Below are positions 40,745 through 54,000 of a DNA stretch of 64,000 nt, piece after piece. Below the pieces are notes generated by a model, which worked only from the letters and a program-made list of their open reading frames with translations, did not search any database and was not told the origin of the DNA. Source of the DNA: Whitmania pigra (Eukaryota; Annelida; Clitellata; Hirudinida; Haemopidae); contig JAJTWR010000281.1 of NCBI GenBank assembly GCA_021613335.1, forward strand, positions 1,168,501 through 1,232,500. The letters run 5' to 3'. The position numbers and the translations under genes are program-made. Each line of letters starts with the position of its first letter. Positions within the stretch are counted from its first letter, which is position 1.

Positions 40745-41110
40745 AGTACCATAAGGGAGTGAGGGTCGACCAGGGTTGGACCATAGGGGGTATGGGTCGA
40801 CCATAGGGGTGAGGGCCGACCAGGGTTGGACCATAGGGGGTGAGGGCCGACCAGGGTTAGACCATAGGGGGTATGGGTCGACCACAGGGGGTGAGGGTTG
40901 ACCAGGGTTGTATCATAGGGGAGTATGGGTCGATCACAGAGGGTGAGGATCGACCGGGGTTGAACCATAGGGGGTGAGGGCTGACCAGGGTTGAACCATA
41001 GGGGGGTATGGGTCGACCACAGGAGGGTGAGGGCCGACCAGGGTTGGACCATAGGGGGTGAGGGCCGACCAGGGTTGAACCATAAAGGAGTATGGGTCGA
41101 CCATACATAC
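40745..41110. repeat. G-rich minisatellite, alternating 30- and 20-bp units
   Basis: On + the array alternates gagggccgaccagggttgga with ccatagggggtatgggtcga, with small changes in each copy. G runs of three to five recur on the + strand throughout. On the minus strand all three frames stay open across most of the array (116-133 codons, Trp/Pro-rich), which is a repeat effect and not a gene. It ends in catacata-rich sequence at 41100-41150. Confidence 0.93.
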
Positions 41111-42031
41111 CATAGGTATACAAGCATATACAATACATACCATACATATGGTATGGGTCGACCATATGATTGAGGGACCGTAAAGCAGCGAAAGATTTGT
41201 TTCGCACGCCTCTGTAAGAAGAGATGTCAAATTCTCAAGCGAGACATTCTTGCAGCGGCAAACGACTGGACCGTCGCAGCCGATGGTATGAGGCACTAAC
41301 CCCAGGCGCTGATAGAAATTGGCAAGAGGCCGTATTTGGTGCTCGTGTCGCCGTCGACGTCGCTATTAACTGAATGATTTGTGGCTCGCGAGTGCATTTC
41401 ACTAGATTTCGATTATTTGTTTAAGTTAGCCAATGTTATTCTTAATGCAAATATATATAACATATATTTTTTAATAATTTTTGTGTAATGGTTCAAATAC
41501 GATAAGCATCACGGCTTTGAAATATCCGCCGTATTGTTTAGGGGAGACCTTAAGGGGTACAGGCTCCAGGTTTTGAGCCCCCGCCAAAGTATTATAGATC
41601 CGCCACTGTAAAGTAAAGGAAGAGGTGATGAAAATGGATGCGTCACGTAGTTTAATTTTTTTTTTATGCACGTTTTGCTTCCGGCGCACCTTTAACTATC
41701 TTTTTCCTTTTAATTCTTCACAAGACTTTGCTAGATGTTTTACAAATAAATTCAAATTTTAGTTAAGCATTTAGCCATAACATCGCTATTTTATTTTTAT
41801 ACTTTCATAATGACCTGTTAACTTCGCCTTTTACATTAACGATGGAAAATGTTGCCATCCACTTTGAAGCCTTATGTTAATTCTGGATAGCAGCATCGCT
41901 TTGAATCGGCGGCATTTGATGCTCTTTTGTGACCGTAGCGGTCTCGGGCGTAGCGATAGATTTTGGAAGTGGAACAAAAATAGAGGATGTAAATATTTGT
42001 TTTTCCTTTCGCGGATAAGTGATCCGGTCTA
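41111..42031. other. Upstream region of the tweety gene; no gene recognised
   Basis: AT-rich, with a somewhat GC-richer stretch at 41213-41370 containing repeated gtcgccgtcgacgtcgc. No coding or RNA signal I trust. Confidence 0.4.
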
Positions 42032-45000
42032 ATGGAGATTGTCTCTGATAATGGCTGGTTAGCTGATCGTTCCATCGAACCGAGCTGGCTGATTCAATTT
42101 TTCCATTCCATTCCTCATGTGGACTTTTCCTTCCAAAGGGTCAATGCCACGTTCAACTTGGAGTCTTCAAAGTACAAGGAGGTAGATATTTGGCAATTGT
42201 TACTAAGCAATTTGTCACTGTTCAATATTTAATGAGACTTGTCCTTAATTGGTTCTTGTCTTCAGTCAGTTCTTGCCTGGTCTTCCCTACCAGTATTCAT
42301 CTTGTTACTAATTCTCAACCTGCTGGTGGCTTACTTTGTGTGCTTGTGTGTATGCAAGAAGAGGAGAGGTGAGGCTAGCAACAATGAACTAATCCAAGAA
42401 GCCTCTCATAATCCAAGGTGCTTGAAAGGTCTACAATGGACTCTCGCATGCTTGTCTGCATTGGCATGGTAATTACTGGATTACAGCCCAAACAATACCA
42501 ATTTGCCTACAAATTTGTTTTAAGAATATGCCTTATTTAACTGTTTAATTATAGCCTTTCTAGGTTTGACAATGTTTCAATAATGGTTTATTTGTTTTTT
42601 AACAACTTACAGTATATTGTCTGGTCTTGGTCTTCAAGGAGAAGAGGAGACTCACAAGAGTATTTACAAACTGGCAGATTCTCTAGATTACATGTGGTAC
42701 ACTTTGTATGCTACCAGGAATCAAGTAATGCCTAAAGATATTCATTTATATATATATATTTATATTGCAAAATTTTCTAAAAATGGTAAAAATGTCAGTC
42801 TTATTAGTTATCGCTTAATAATTGCTATCCATTTATTAATAACATGTTTTATAAATGTCCTGGAATCTACTAAATTGCAGTTGTACGTCGTGGAGAAGAG
42901 TCTGAACTTGACAAGCAGAGGCATACTGGGCATTAAGAGGGTTTTCCGTTCCCACAACGAGCTGTCGTACAATCTGTCGAGCCTCCTCCATACGGGGGCC
43001 GAAAGGTCTTTCCAGCATAACTACGAGGCCCTCAAAAACCTCCGAGGAATCATGGACGTGGGTGGAAACAACAGGATACTGGTTGAGGAAACCATAGCTC
43101 AAATGGTTGTAGTCACCAAGAAATATGAAGTCTTAAGGTATGTTAAAATGGTTATGCCTAAGACAGGAATTTTTTAAATAATTATTTGTGTTATTATTTA
43201 GTATATTTTTGTTTAATACTTAACAACTTGCAACAATGTTTTGTGTTTTGTTGCAGGAGAGTGATTGTGGTACTGTTCTTTGTGTTGTGCATCCTTCTGT
43301 GTCTGCTGTTGTTGGTCGGTGTTGCGAGGAGTTCCAGGTGCTTGCTGCTAATGTAAGTAACCTCGTTATCTAATTATCCAACCTGCTAATTATTTTATGA
43401 GGGCTCATGAATAATCACAATTTCTCAGATTTAGTTCCCTGGACATCATTGCAATTGTTTTATCATGGATCTCAGTCAACATTCACTCAGGAGTCGCCAT
43501 GGTTAGATTTTTGTTGATTTAGCTTTTAATTTAAGTAGTTAATTCAATTTTATTTTCTAATTCTAATAAGTTAATTTAAATATAATGCTATGAAATAACA
43601 ATGACAATAACACAATGATAATAATGATGAGGTGGTGGTGATGGTGATGATGATGAATGTACTTAATAGTTAAAAACAGGATAATTTGAATTAGATAAAT
43701 TTGGCTAATAAGCTGCCATTATTACAATTATTTTATGTCTTATTTCTCATTCAAGGGGATTGCCGACTTTTGTCAACAGCCAGACACTTTTATGTCAAAC
43801 ATGTTGACTCCTTATGTAGAACAATGTAGGCACTAATTAATTGCTTTAAATATTTTAGTTGATTAAAATTGATCCTTGATTATTATTATTTAATTTAAAG
43901 ACATGGCAGAGTATTATCTCAAGTGCCAGCCATTGCGTTTCACCAACCCATTCAGTCAAGTAACTTTTTCCTTATTTCGGGATTCTTATTGTTGCACAAC
44001 AATGTTTTAGACCCACTCGTTGCTCTTTTTTGTTTTTGTTACGAGAACTTTTACGTCTTCGTTGTAATTATTGTTCGACACGTCAGGAATTTGAAAAGGC
44101 TCAGTACAACATCATGGAATCAAGGTCTTACATCTACAGAGCACTCGATCTTGCCAAGCAGTTCATTAATCCAAATGAAGTGAGTTTGAATTTTCAATGT
44201 CTTTCACTTAATTGGCCATTCATCAGGAATGTCTGAAATGTGATAGAAGTTATTTTATAATGTTAATAATTTATAAATAATTTAATAATATTAATGTTTG
44301 TTTTTAAAATAAAAATGTCTTTAGCTCGGAATTTACGTCAGGAGTGTCTACCAGGGCCTGAATGAAACTCACACCTGCCTTTCCAAGCTCATTGCCCTGA
44401 CTGACTGCACCAACCTGAATAAGGACTACAAAGACATAATCATCGGCATCTGTTTTACGGGATTGTAGGTTGATTGCACTCATCTTAAGTCTAATGATGT
44501 TTGTTGAAGTTAATAGATCATTTAAATCCTTATGCATATTCAATCCTTTTAAGTATTCAATCATATGAAGTTAATGAAGCTATTATTGAAAGTATTATGG
44601 TGATAACAAATGAGAATTCAATAGTTGCTAATTGTTATTTATTATGTTATTGTTGATTTTTTCCGACTGGCTTAATGGTTTTTTTATAAGTTTATTCGAT
44701 GATTGCAGACCTGGCATATCGTGCATCATTCTCTCTTGTTTTCTTCTCGGCATTGTTTTTCCAATCCTGATCGTGCTCACAGTCAAACTCAGGAGAATTT
44801 TTGAGTCTGTTATTTATTTGTTAATTTATTTTATTCTCGAAAATGGTTGTAACTTTCGGAAGTTTTTTTTAAAGCATTAAATCTGTAAGTTCTTAACAAT
44901 TTGCAGATGCCTTCTGTCAGTCTCAAAGTCTGGAAGAATGGTGGATGAGTCATCAATCCACATTGAGTTTCCTTCTAGTGTGAGTTTTGTAATTCTGAGA

Positions 45001-45189
45001 AGAAGCATCTGATTTCAATAAATTGCAGTTAATTTGAATCTTTTTTTTGTATTGAATGAATTTTTTTAATTGTGATGGTTTACACATACATTCATTTTCC
45101 AGCATAGTCGCAGCAACATTTGCATGCATTACAGTGGAGTGTCAAATCTACCCGACGTTGGGGAGACATTGAGAGAATCCATTGCCTGA
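42032..45189 (+). CDS. TTYH: Tweety homologue (TTYH), volume-regulated/anion channel family
   Basis: Multipass membrane protein of the tweety family, linked to anion conductance and cell adhesion. Thirteen exons: 42032-42181, 42266-42468, 42613-42724, 42881-43137, 43257-43352, 43429-43501, 43756-43825, 43901-43959, 44087-44179, 44325-44464, 44709-44804, 44907-44979 and 45103-45189; 502 residues, like vertebrate TTYHs. The N-terminus WLIQFFHSIPHVDFSF matches the family (W..x..FH.LP..DF). Hydrophobic helices: VFILLLILNLLVAYFVCLC, WTLACLSALACILSG, VVLFFVLCILLCLLLLVG, LDIIAIVLSWISV and CIILSCFLLGIVFPILIVL. Conserved GIADFCQQPD and the Cys in YLKCQPL and DCTNLNKDY support it. The exon 11 donor (GA|gtctgt) is weak. 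AATAAA at 45347-45352. Start ATG is the first of the open frame; no upstream alternative. Confidence 0.92.
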
Positions 45190-48032
45190 GTGGTTGTACA
45201 AGACTTGTAACTACTAGCTGCATGGTATTAGAAAATGCAAGCAAATATTTTTAAATTCTCTTGTCTCGTGATCACTGTTTATTGTTTACATTTATAAGTA
45301 TTACATAATTTATTGGAATGTATTTTTATGATATGGTGGACATCTGAATAAATATTTAAATGTATTTTTTGTAGAATTTTTGGTCAGCACAATATTCAGT
45401 ATGCCGTGCTAGTTGTTATTAACTCTGTGGCAGACTGATATTTTTGTAGATTGGAAATATGTAATTTAAATGCAATCATAATTTTCAAGTGCAACAAGAC
45501 TTATGAGTAGGATATATTACAGACAACTACAAAAATTTTAAAAAGTTTGAGAAATTGCTTTATAACTAGTTCAGTTATGACGAGGACTGTCTGCAAATAT
45601 GGATATTCTAGACAAAATGTTAAGTTTAACAGCTACTGGAAGAAATAGGCTTTTAGTCCAGTGGCTTCATTCCAGATTTTTGAGGAGGGAACGACAGCCC
45701 TCTTACCTTAATGACTGGAACTTCATTTTGGGTCGGCGGAAAAACTTCTCGCGACTGTAGACTAGAAACAATAAAAGATTATTTCAGGTCATGTGAGCCC
45801 GCTCTGGAAAAAACTGAAATGGTGTACCTCGAATCGTACCTGACTTAATAGTCAGAAATATTTGTCATAAATTAGAAAATGCAGGATTTGACTAAATTTT
45901 ATTAGTAAGCTTTCCATTGTTTATATTATGTGAAGGATGAAGGGGTTTAGCCTAAGATGGTCTGAATTTCTGTAACATTTTGCGAACAAAGTTGTAATGT
46001 AGTATTCAGATAAATTAACAAATGTTGTTTAAAATTTGATAAATTAAAAATGTTCCAGCAATTCATATTCACAAAAAAATCCTAAGAGATGTGAGAAGCG
46101 CCTCACAATTTAATTTACTATAACTACAATCAGGTCCGTTTGTTGCTGGGATCTGTCGGCAATAATTTTGCACGACTGATGCTAATTAGTTTGGCGTTTC
46201 ATGTCTTTTCAATTCAGAATATTTATTTTGAAAGTATTGTTATAAATCGTTCGTAATATCGTTCGAGGCTTGATTGTAAGCTTTTAACTGCCGAATTTGA
46301 AGAAGGATTAGTTTTTTCTTTTCGGAAAGCTAATGTAAGCAATTTGCTTGTTGAACATAAAAATGTTTACTTTTGTTGAATGTTTATACATAGTTAACGA
46401 ATAGCAACTGCTCTGTCATTTGGAGCCCTTTTTCGCTTTTGTTCATTTTTTGTAAATTTTCATATGAACTTGTACATGAATAACTAAATATATTTTACGA
46501 GTACATACTATTTTTTGATCGTCTTAACGTTGAGTTTAACTTGTTGAGTACAGTTGCATATATATATGTAGCTAACTATTTGGTGGGGAATGGTTTGTGC
46601 CTCGTCAACCTAATTGTGGAATGTGCTTGGGAGTTGGATGTTTGCTTGCAAGAGTGCAACATGAAAACTGGAAAGGTTGTGCCCTAAAGCAATATAAAAT
46701 GTTTTCTATGTTATTGATTTTACTTGATTAATTAATATCATTAAACAAGTATTTTACATAAAAATTGAAAAATTGGATTAAAAAGTGGAGGGGATACATC
46801 ATTATACATATTATAACTTTTAAGAACATTACATCTTTAGCTTTTGTATGAATGTAGATGCTATGGTATATTATAAAGATTTGACAAAGATTTGAGGCAT
46901 ATAAGGAAGTCTCAACATTGAAATAATTTTTAAGTAGGTGACTACTTGTGACTAGGTGACTACAAATAATAAATTCAGGTAATGTGTCAATTTTCACTTT
47001 ATTTTGCTGGTTTATTTGTAAGGTCAAAATCAATGAAAATATTTGCAAAACATTCAGTTTTGAGAAAGTTATTGTATTATTGAAATAAGAACTTATTCCT
47101 TGACTTTGAAATCACATCTTTTTCCTTGCATGTTGTTGGCTCTGCAACTGCTTGTAACAATGCACATTTTTTGTCTAGGTGAACTAATCAGCTCTTTAGA
47201 ACTGGATGTTCTTAGATCAAGTTCTAAAAAATGGCTTCCATATGATCTTTAATGTTCTTCTTCTCAGAAAGCTGTATGCTTTATCTTGTATCACTTTCTC
47301 TCTCATCTAATTAACTGTGGATTCGCTTGAACGTATTTTTAAGCTCATATTATAGAGATAGTTTCTCTTTCAACTCGTATTTTGAAATCACTTTGACCTT
47401 CTTGTGTTCAGCCAGCGTCAGGTCAACAATGCTACAAATGTAGATTAATGACTGTTTGCAGATGGAAGGTTCTCTTGTTGGGTTCTGTTTAAATAAATTG
47501 TCTAAGTGGCATGCTCAGGTTGTGTTTTGACAAATTTAAATAAGTTTTCCCCACAAAATTGATACCTCATTGATCACAGATAACAAAATGCAATGGCTGA
47601 ATATTTAATTACAATCTTTATGTGCCTGCATATTTTAAAGCCTTCTATTTCTAATGTTGACCCGCTTCAGTTTTCATCTTAATTATCTTATAGAGCTTAT
47701 TAACTGGCCAGTTGGTAATTGTCTAGGTTTAGTTAGACAAATTCTGGTTTGGAATTTAACATTTCAAAGCAGTTTACCTGGAATTGAGCAGCATAACCAT
47801 AATAAGGAATCGCATAGCTAATTTTCCATCCATTTCGGACGGTTTGCGTAAATATCATCGGAATTTATTGTTGAAAGTAAAAATTGTTTGCACTCATGTA
47901 AACTACATGAAATTCAAATTTTTGTTTGTTTCTAATCAACCAAGCTGATGATCTCAACCCCTTTGTTTGCTGATGCTGCGAATATTAGGATGTTCGGAAG
48001 TCTAATTTACGTGAAATTATTTTTTTAAACAG
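45190..48032. other. Spacer before Atrophin; missing 5' exons possibly here
   Basis: The tweety polyadenylation signal is at 45347. The rest is AT-rich with no frame I recognise. The N-terminal exons of the Atrophin gene (start codon, any BAH domain) should lie here if they exist, but none could be supported. Confidence 0.4.
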
Positions 48033-51000
48033 AATTTTCAAGCTGGCTACTGCTCCCGCTCAGATTCAAGTTGGGACCAATCATCAGGTGAGGGATGCAA
48101 GACTTAATTTATTAATTATTTATTTATTAACTTTCTATAGTTAAGCCACTGCTTACTTCCAGGGTTTGATTGCTTGAGAATGAAGGTTTCAGCAACATCA
48201 TTTACATTAGTTAACATGCAATCTCATCAATCTCCTGACTTTTGTATCTTTGAAATTTTATTATCTTCGCGTGTCACGGTTTATTAATATTGTCTCTGTT
48301 TGATTTGATGAAATTAATTTTAATCCGATTCCTGGATGCTTACATTAAACGGGATCCGCAACAAACACCTGTGATGCATGTTTGGTTAAACTGAGCACAT
48401 GAATTATTTTCTCTTGTATGCATTACGTGAATATTTACCTGAATATTTACCGACAACATTTCTTCTGTTTGCCTTTGTAATTATGTCTCTAAAAAGTTTC
48501 CCATATCAAGCTGGAGATTAAGAAGTTTGTGTTGACCCTGGTAGTCATGACCTGGTGATATGCTGTTATTGAAATCTTAAATCTTTTCTTTTCTAGCTTT
48601 TCTGGAATTTTAAGTTTTTGTCTTTGTATTATTTGGTCGATTTCAGAGCTTGTTCAAATGATGTAATCAATTAGCAAGAGCAAAATTAGTTATTTTGAAG
48701 CCGGTTAATGTTGATGCGTGATTGCTTAAGTCTGTTGCATCTTGTCCGGACTTTTGGGCTCCACTGTTTGCATACTTGTTGCCATGCACGATATTACTAT
48801 AAACAACGATACACCACACAGTGAAATTGACTTGATGCATTGTCTAAATCACTGAAAAATTACTGTTGTGATGATAATGAGTACTGCAGCAAAGTTGTAA
48901 TTCTTTGCCAGGTTATTGTGTCTATAATTAAGACAGATATAATTTAGTCTGTTCATTAAGTCATCATGCTTCACAGGAAGCTTATTCTATTCCTGTCAGA
49001 ACATTTTACTTGACAGACCACATAACTTTTGTTTTGGTTCATTTGATATTTGTGATGAGACATAATAAACAAACATTATGGCGTTGATGTCAAGAAGAAA
49101 CAAATCATTTCAAAACATTGCAACAGAGCCTGATGAAATGTTTTAGGTGGAAACTTGAGACCATGTTTTAACTTGAAATATTGAATTTCATTTGTACTCC
49201 ACAAAGTGACACCTTTCTATTTAATCATTTACATCCCAAGTGGACAGCTGCCAGGGTTTTTAATTTAAAAAAATTAAAAGATTTTTTTTTATTTTGAGAA
49301 AATGACTTTTTTTACTGAGCAACGTTTTTCTCATTTTGCTCCTCGATGTTTGTTCCAGGCAAGACTGCCTGCATTGATTGGTGAGGTGAAGAGCGAAGAA
49401 AAAAATGATCACCTGGAGACTTTGGTGTGGCATCCAAACTGCATCATGGATTGCGACCTGCTCATGTACCTCAGGGCTGCCAGGTTTGTTTCTTTGTCTC
49501 CTCAGAATGAGAATGAAGAATGCAATACAGAATATATTGAGATTTTTTATTAAAAATTGCCTAGGCCTGATAAATCATCCGACAGCGAGTATTGAGTGTA
49601 TTTGTGTTGAAGTGCTTGAACGATTGAGCACTAGTAAGTGGTTGATAACATAGACGGGTTTGCTTTCTTGGCCCTTGCAAATTTCCAGTGGAAGTTCTCC
49701 TTAAACATGTTAAACATACCTAATAGAATTTTGATTTCTCAATAAGTTAAGTATTTTAAGTCTTGTAAAAGTAGTTTTTATTTTTTAAAGCCTCTACAAT
49801 GAGCTGAAAAATTGACTTTAAGGATCGGGTCTTAGAATAAGATCCTGAGGCTATTTATTAGAATTATAACTACCGATCCTTTGATCAATTTCCTGCCAGT
49901 GGTTGTGCACATTTGATGTCCAAATATAGCTACTTATCTGTGTCTGTTTATTAGACAGATTAAAAATTGTTTCTCAAAATGCAAAAGTTCTGGTTGGAGT
50001 TGAGAGATGATAATGATTATTTCTCATTTAATTGAATTATATAACACTTTATATAATATTTTCACATTAGACGAACAGCTTACAAAATGACAAGTTGATA
50101 ATTCTGCTCTAAATTCTTCATTCTAAAGATGCTGGGGAAACATACTATCAATCTTGCTAATGTTTTCATAATTCTTCTAAACACCAAGATCACGCTTATC
50201 AGAGTGTTGTACATAATAAGCATTAAGTAGTTTTATTTTAATGCAAGCATTTAGATTTTGAGCAGCCACTTTGCACGATTTTCCACACAAAACATTGACA
50301 ACAAATCAATGGCAGGAGCATGGCAGCGTTTGTTGGCTGGTGTGACGGAGGCTCCACAGATGACGGATGCGCTGCAGCATCCATGGACGAGACGACCATC
50401 AAGTCACTCCACACGGTAATGCATTAATGCGTCACAATTTTTATTCGCTCCGGAGATTCTTTTTCCAATCGATTGCCTCCACATTCCATTTCCAGCTCCA
50501 CCAGCACAACTATGACACTGGAAAAGCCCTCCAGGCCTTCGTCAAGATCATCAATCCTAAGAGCGTGGATAAGAGATGGTCGGACGAGGATGCAGTGAGT
50601 GTTTAAGAGCAAATTGCATGATTTCATTTCATTTCTTGTGTCCATTGTGAAATTTTTTTTCCTTTGAAGAAAAAATTCGTCCGAGGCTTAAAGCAACACG
50701 GGAAAAATTTCTTCAAGATCAGAAAGGAGCTGCTTCCTTACAAGGATACTGTATGAATCCATTTTTTTGAGTCGTTTCTTTCTGGCATTTCTTTAAGCTT
50801 CGTTGTTTTGTTTGTGTTTGAGGTGTGTGGTTAGCCAACCATTTATGTAGCACCCTATGGAAGTGTGATGGGTTGCGAGCAAGACACCTAGCGATTTCTG
50901 CTAGTTACACTTTCATGCTTACAGGATTGTTAACCCGCACGACATATTAATCTGTAATAACCATTCCAGGCAAGTCTGGTGGAATACTATTACTTGTGGA

Positions 51001-54000
51001 AGAAGACTCCAGCTGCATCGACCACACGTCCGCACAGACGACACCGAAGACCGGCCTTTAGGAGGCAGGCACCCACACCTACCCTGCCTCAGGGAGATGA
51101 CAGTGAGTCTTTTAAATGTACACTCTGGCATACAAAAATTGCTTATGGTGATGATGCTATCGAGATAATAATTAAGACAAAGGCCTTGGTGGTTTTCGAT
51201 TGCACTCAAACATTCTGAGCACCATCGAAATATCCTTGAAGAGACTTGTTAAGTCAACAATGTTCACTTTCGTTTGATTCTTGTTTAGCAATTGTGATTT
51301 GTAATTGTAACGAATGAAAAATGAGCTTCTTTGTCAGAAATCATTTTCTGTCGATTTTTTGACACGCCATTCCAGCCTTAGATGTTTTGATGCGAAGCTG
51401 TCGAAACAAGATGGTGTCCCTATTGGGATTGTCGGTCGAATGAATGAATGAATGCTTATTGGAGGGCATCAGTAGTTGCTGTGGCTGTGTTGATTGCTTG
51501 AGTTTAGTAGTTTAGTGTGCATAAAAATTTGGTGTTAATTAATGTGTATTTATAAATATGTGGTTTATTATTCCTCTTATGCTCTTGTGTTGCTCATGAT
51601 AGTGATTGATAATGTTGTAAATAAACAAATCAAATTATCTTGAAAATTAATCTTAAATTTTAAAATGATAAATTAATGAGAAACCTAAAAAGTTGTTATC
51701 ATTTCAAAGCATTTTTGAATGTTCTATAAATCCTTGTGTGTTATTGATTAGGTGCAATTTGTAAATATTAACAAAGGGTGCGGATCAGTTTTTGTGAAAT
51801 TTTAAATAATGTTGAAACAAAATGAGAAACAGCCTGCACTAGGAAATCAGCAAATTTAGCTTAGTGTTCTAATCCTTCTCAATAGGATTAAGTATGATAT
51901 TAATTGATCATTCTAATCTTTAAATGCAAAAATGTTAAGGAATCTAAAGTCGTGAAATGCTTAGACGTTATAGCCGTGACCAGCTTTATGAATCCGATAG
52001 GCCTCTCTTGACCGCGAATTGTGTAATTTATCAGCAGTTCTTAATTATGCCTAACCACTGCACAGGTAAGAGTGGATGTCAGCGAATGAAATATTAACGA
52101 AAAGCATGAATCAGATGTTTTTTTTTATTGAATGCTTTTTTACATCTTCATGATGTTCATCTCCTATTACAGCTTCTTGTTTTATGTGCTTTATGTTCTT
52201 TATGCTTGGAGGCCAACGTTGTTGTTTTTGAAGCAAACAAAGGCACTGTAAAAATGATGCTAAGAAAAATAACCGCCACTGAGCAATTGAGAATTGGATT
52301 GTAACTTTAGAGGAAATGCTGTCTGCATTTGTCATTGATGCCCTGTGTTGATGAAAGAGGCTGTTATCTGTAATTTATTATATTTTAAAGTGCTGATTAA
52401 TGGATTAACTGGGTAATGGTTCTGAACAATCATCATCATCATCATCACCATTATTAGTGGTGCTGTTATTATTATTAACATAGTTTTTAGTCAGTCTGAA
52501 GTGACTTAATTTTTGTTGTTGATCAATGTGTTTATTCATATTATTTCTGGAGAATGAATTAATGAATGAATAGTCTGCTCAATTGATGCTTTTATTAAAA
52601 ATCACAGACTATGAATTGTTATAACCCACTTTCACTGTAGTTATTACAGTTACATTGTTATATTTATTAAGATAAATGCTCATACGATCATATGAGTTTC
52701 AGTTTCATGCTGTTTGCATTTGCAACGACCTGATGCCTGTGATACAACAGCTGCTTAGTGCTGGCAGAGTTATTGCATAAAAATGCATAAACTTCCGAGC
52801 AATTGAAATAATGAGACTAATAAAAATAATATCTCGATTTTTCATCTGGGATCAATTATATATAATTATGTCTAAGGATGTGGATAGGGCCTTAATGAAG
52901 CTATTGTCTGTTAATTATTAATGCTGTCAAGAATGCATTTTAATGCCGGTTACATTTTAAAATGTATTTTCAGCTGAAAAGCCTGAGTTTGTTAGCATGT
53001 GTTTTCTCAATCTGAAGCCTGGCTGAATTTGCATTGGTCTGGTTGGCTGGTTGTTTAATTGAGCAAAAACAGTGCAATTAGTTTTCACTTTCTCACCCGA
53101 TGACATGGAATTCATTATGCTTTCTAACAATTGGTGGAATGAATTGTTAGCGACGTTAATGACAGAAGATTGGTAAATAAATTCGTATTAATGAGATGCA
53201 ATTGAGACTAACTTGTGCTGAAGCAAGTAGCTCCAGACAGCCTATATCTCTTACTCACTCTTGATAGCTTAATTGCTTCTCATTAATGGCATCACACCAA
53301 TCATTTTCACTTGTATGAATAGTATATTTTTTACTCTGATTAAATATTGTCATAGCTATTTTGTGGCCTATAGTGGCAATGATGTGATTGTGTTGATTCT
53401 AATTCTGAAGATTGATCTTGCAGTTGTGCAAATGACTCAACAATGTTAATTGATGTTATTATGCACAATATATGCATGGTCACCATGGCAATGGTGGTGG
53501 TGATGATGATTATGATGATTACATGTACTTGCATTCCAGTGGATGACGTGAGTTCGGCCAGTGAGGTTTCCGAGATGGAGTCGGAGGAGGAGTGCCAGCA
53601 GACTACCGGAGTTTCCAACAACAACAGCAGCAACAACCACCACCACCATGAAGTCACCTCGTCCTGCAGTCGATGCTCGGTCACAAGTCAGTTTAAGCCC
53701 CGTCGAACTCTGATTTACCGTTGGCCTTTCTTTTTCTGGCAGTCTTGAGATTGGGAAATAGTTAATGACTTTACACTGCATGGTTATGGCTGGCATAATT
53801 TATGAAGGCTCACATTTTTTCTGACATAAAGAATGATTTTTACTGTAATTTTTATAATTTTATAATCTTTTAAAGTCCAACAATGCATGTAATTTATGCA
53901 TAACTCTCACCTTTGAGCATGATTTCGTAACAACTCAAAAATGAACAGAGTCCAGTCGCTGGTACGAGTCGGGCAAAGATTCGACGGTGTGTGCCGACTG

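Noticed and set aside
40732..41296. Three overlapping 116-133 residue minus-strand frames (Trp/Pro-rich)
   Set aside because: All come from one minisatellite lacking stops in its unit; no start context, no domain.
46728..47048. Minus-strand 106-residue frame between tweety and Atrophin
   Set aside because: Composition of random AT-rich DNA; no domain.
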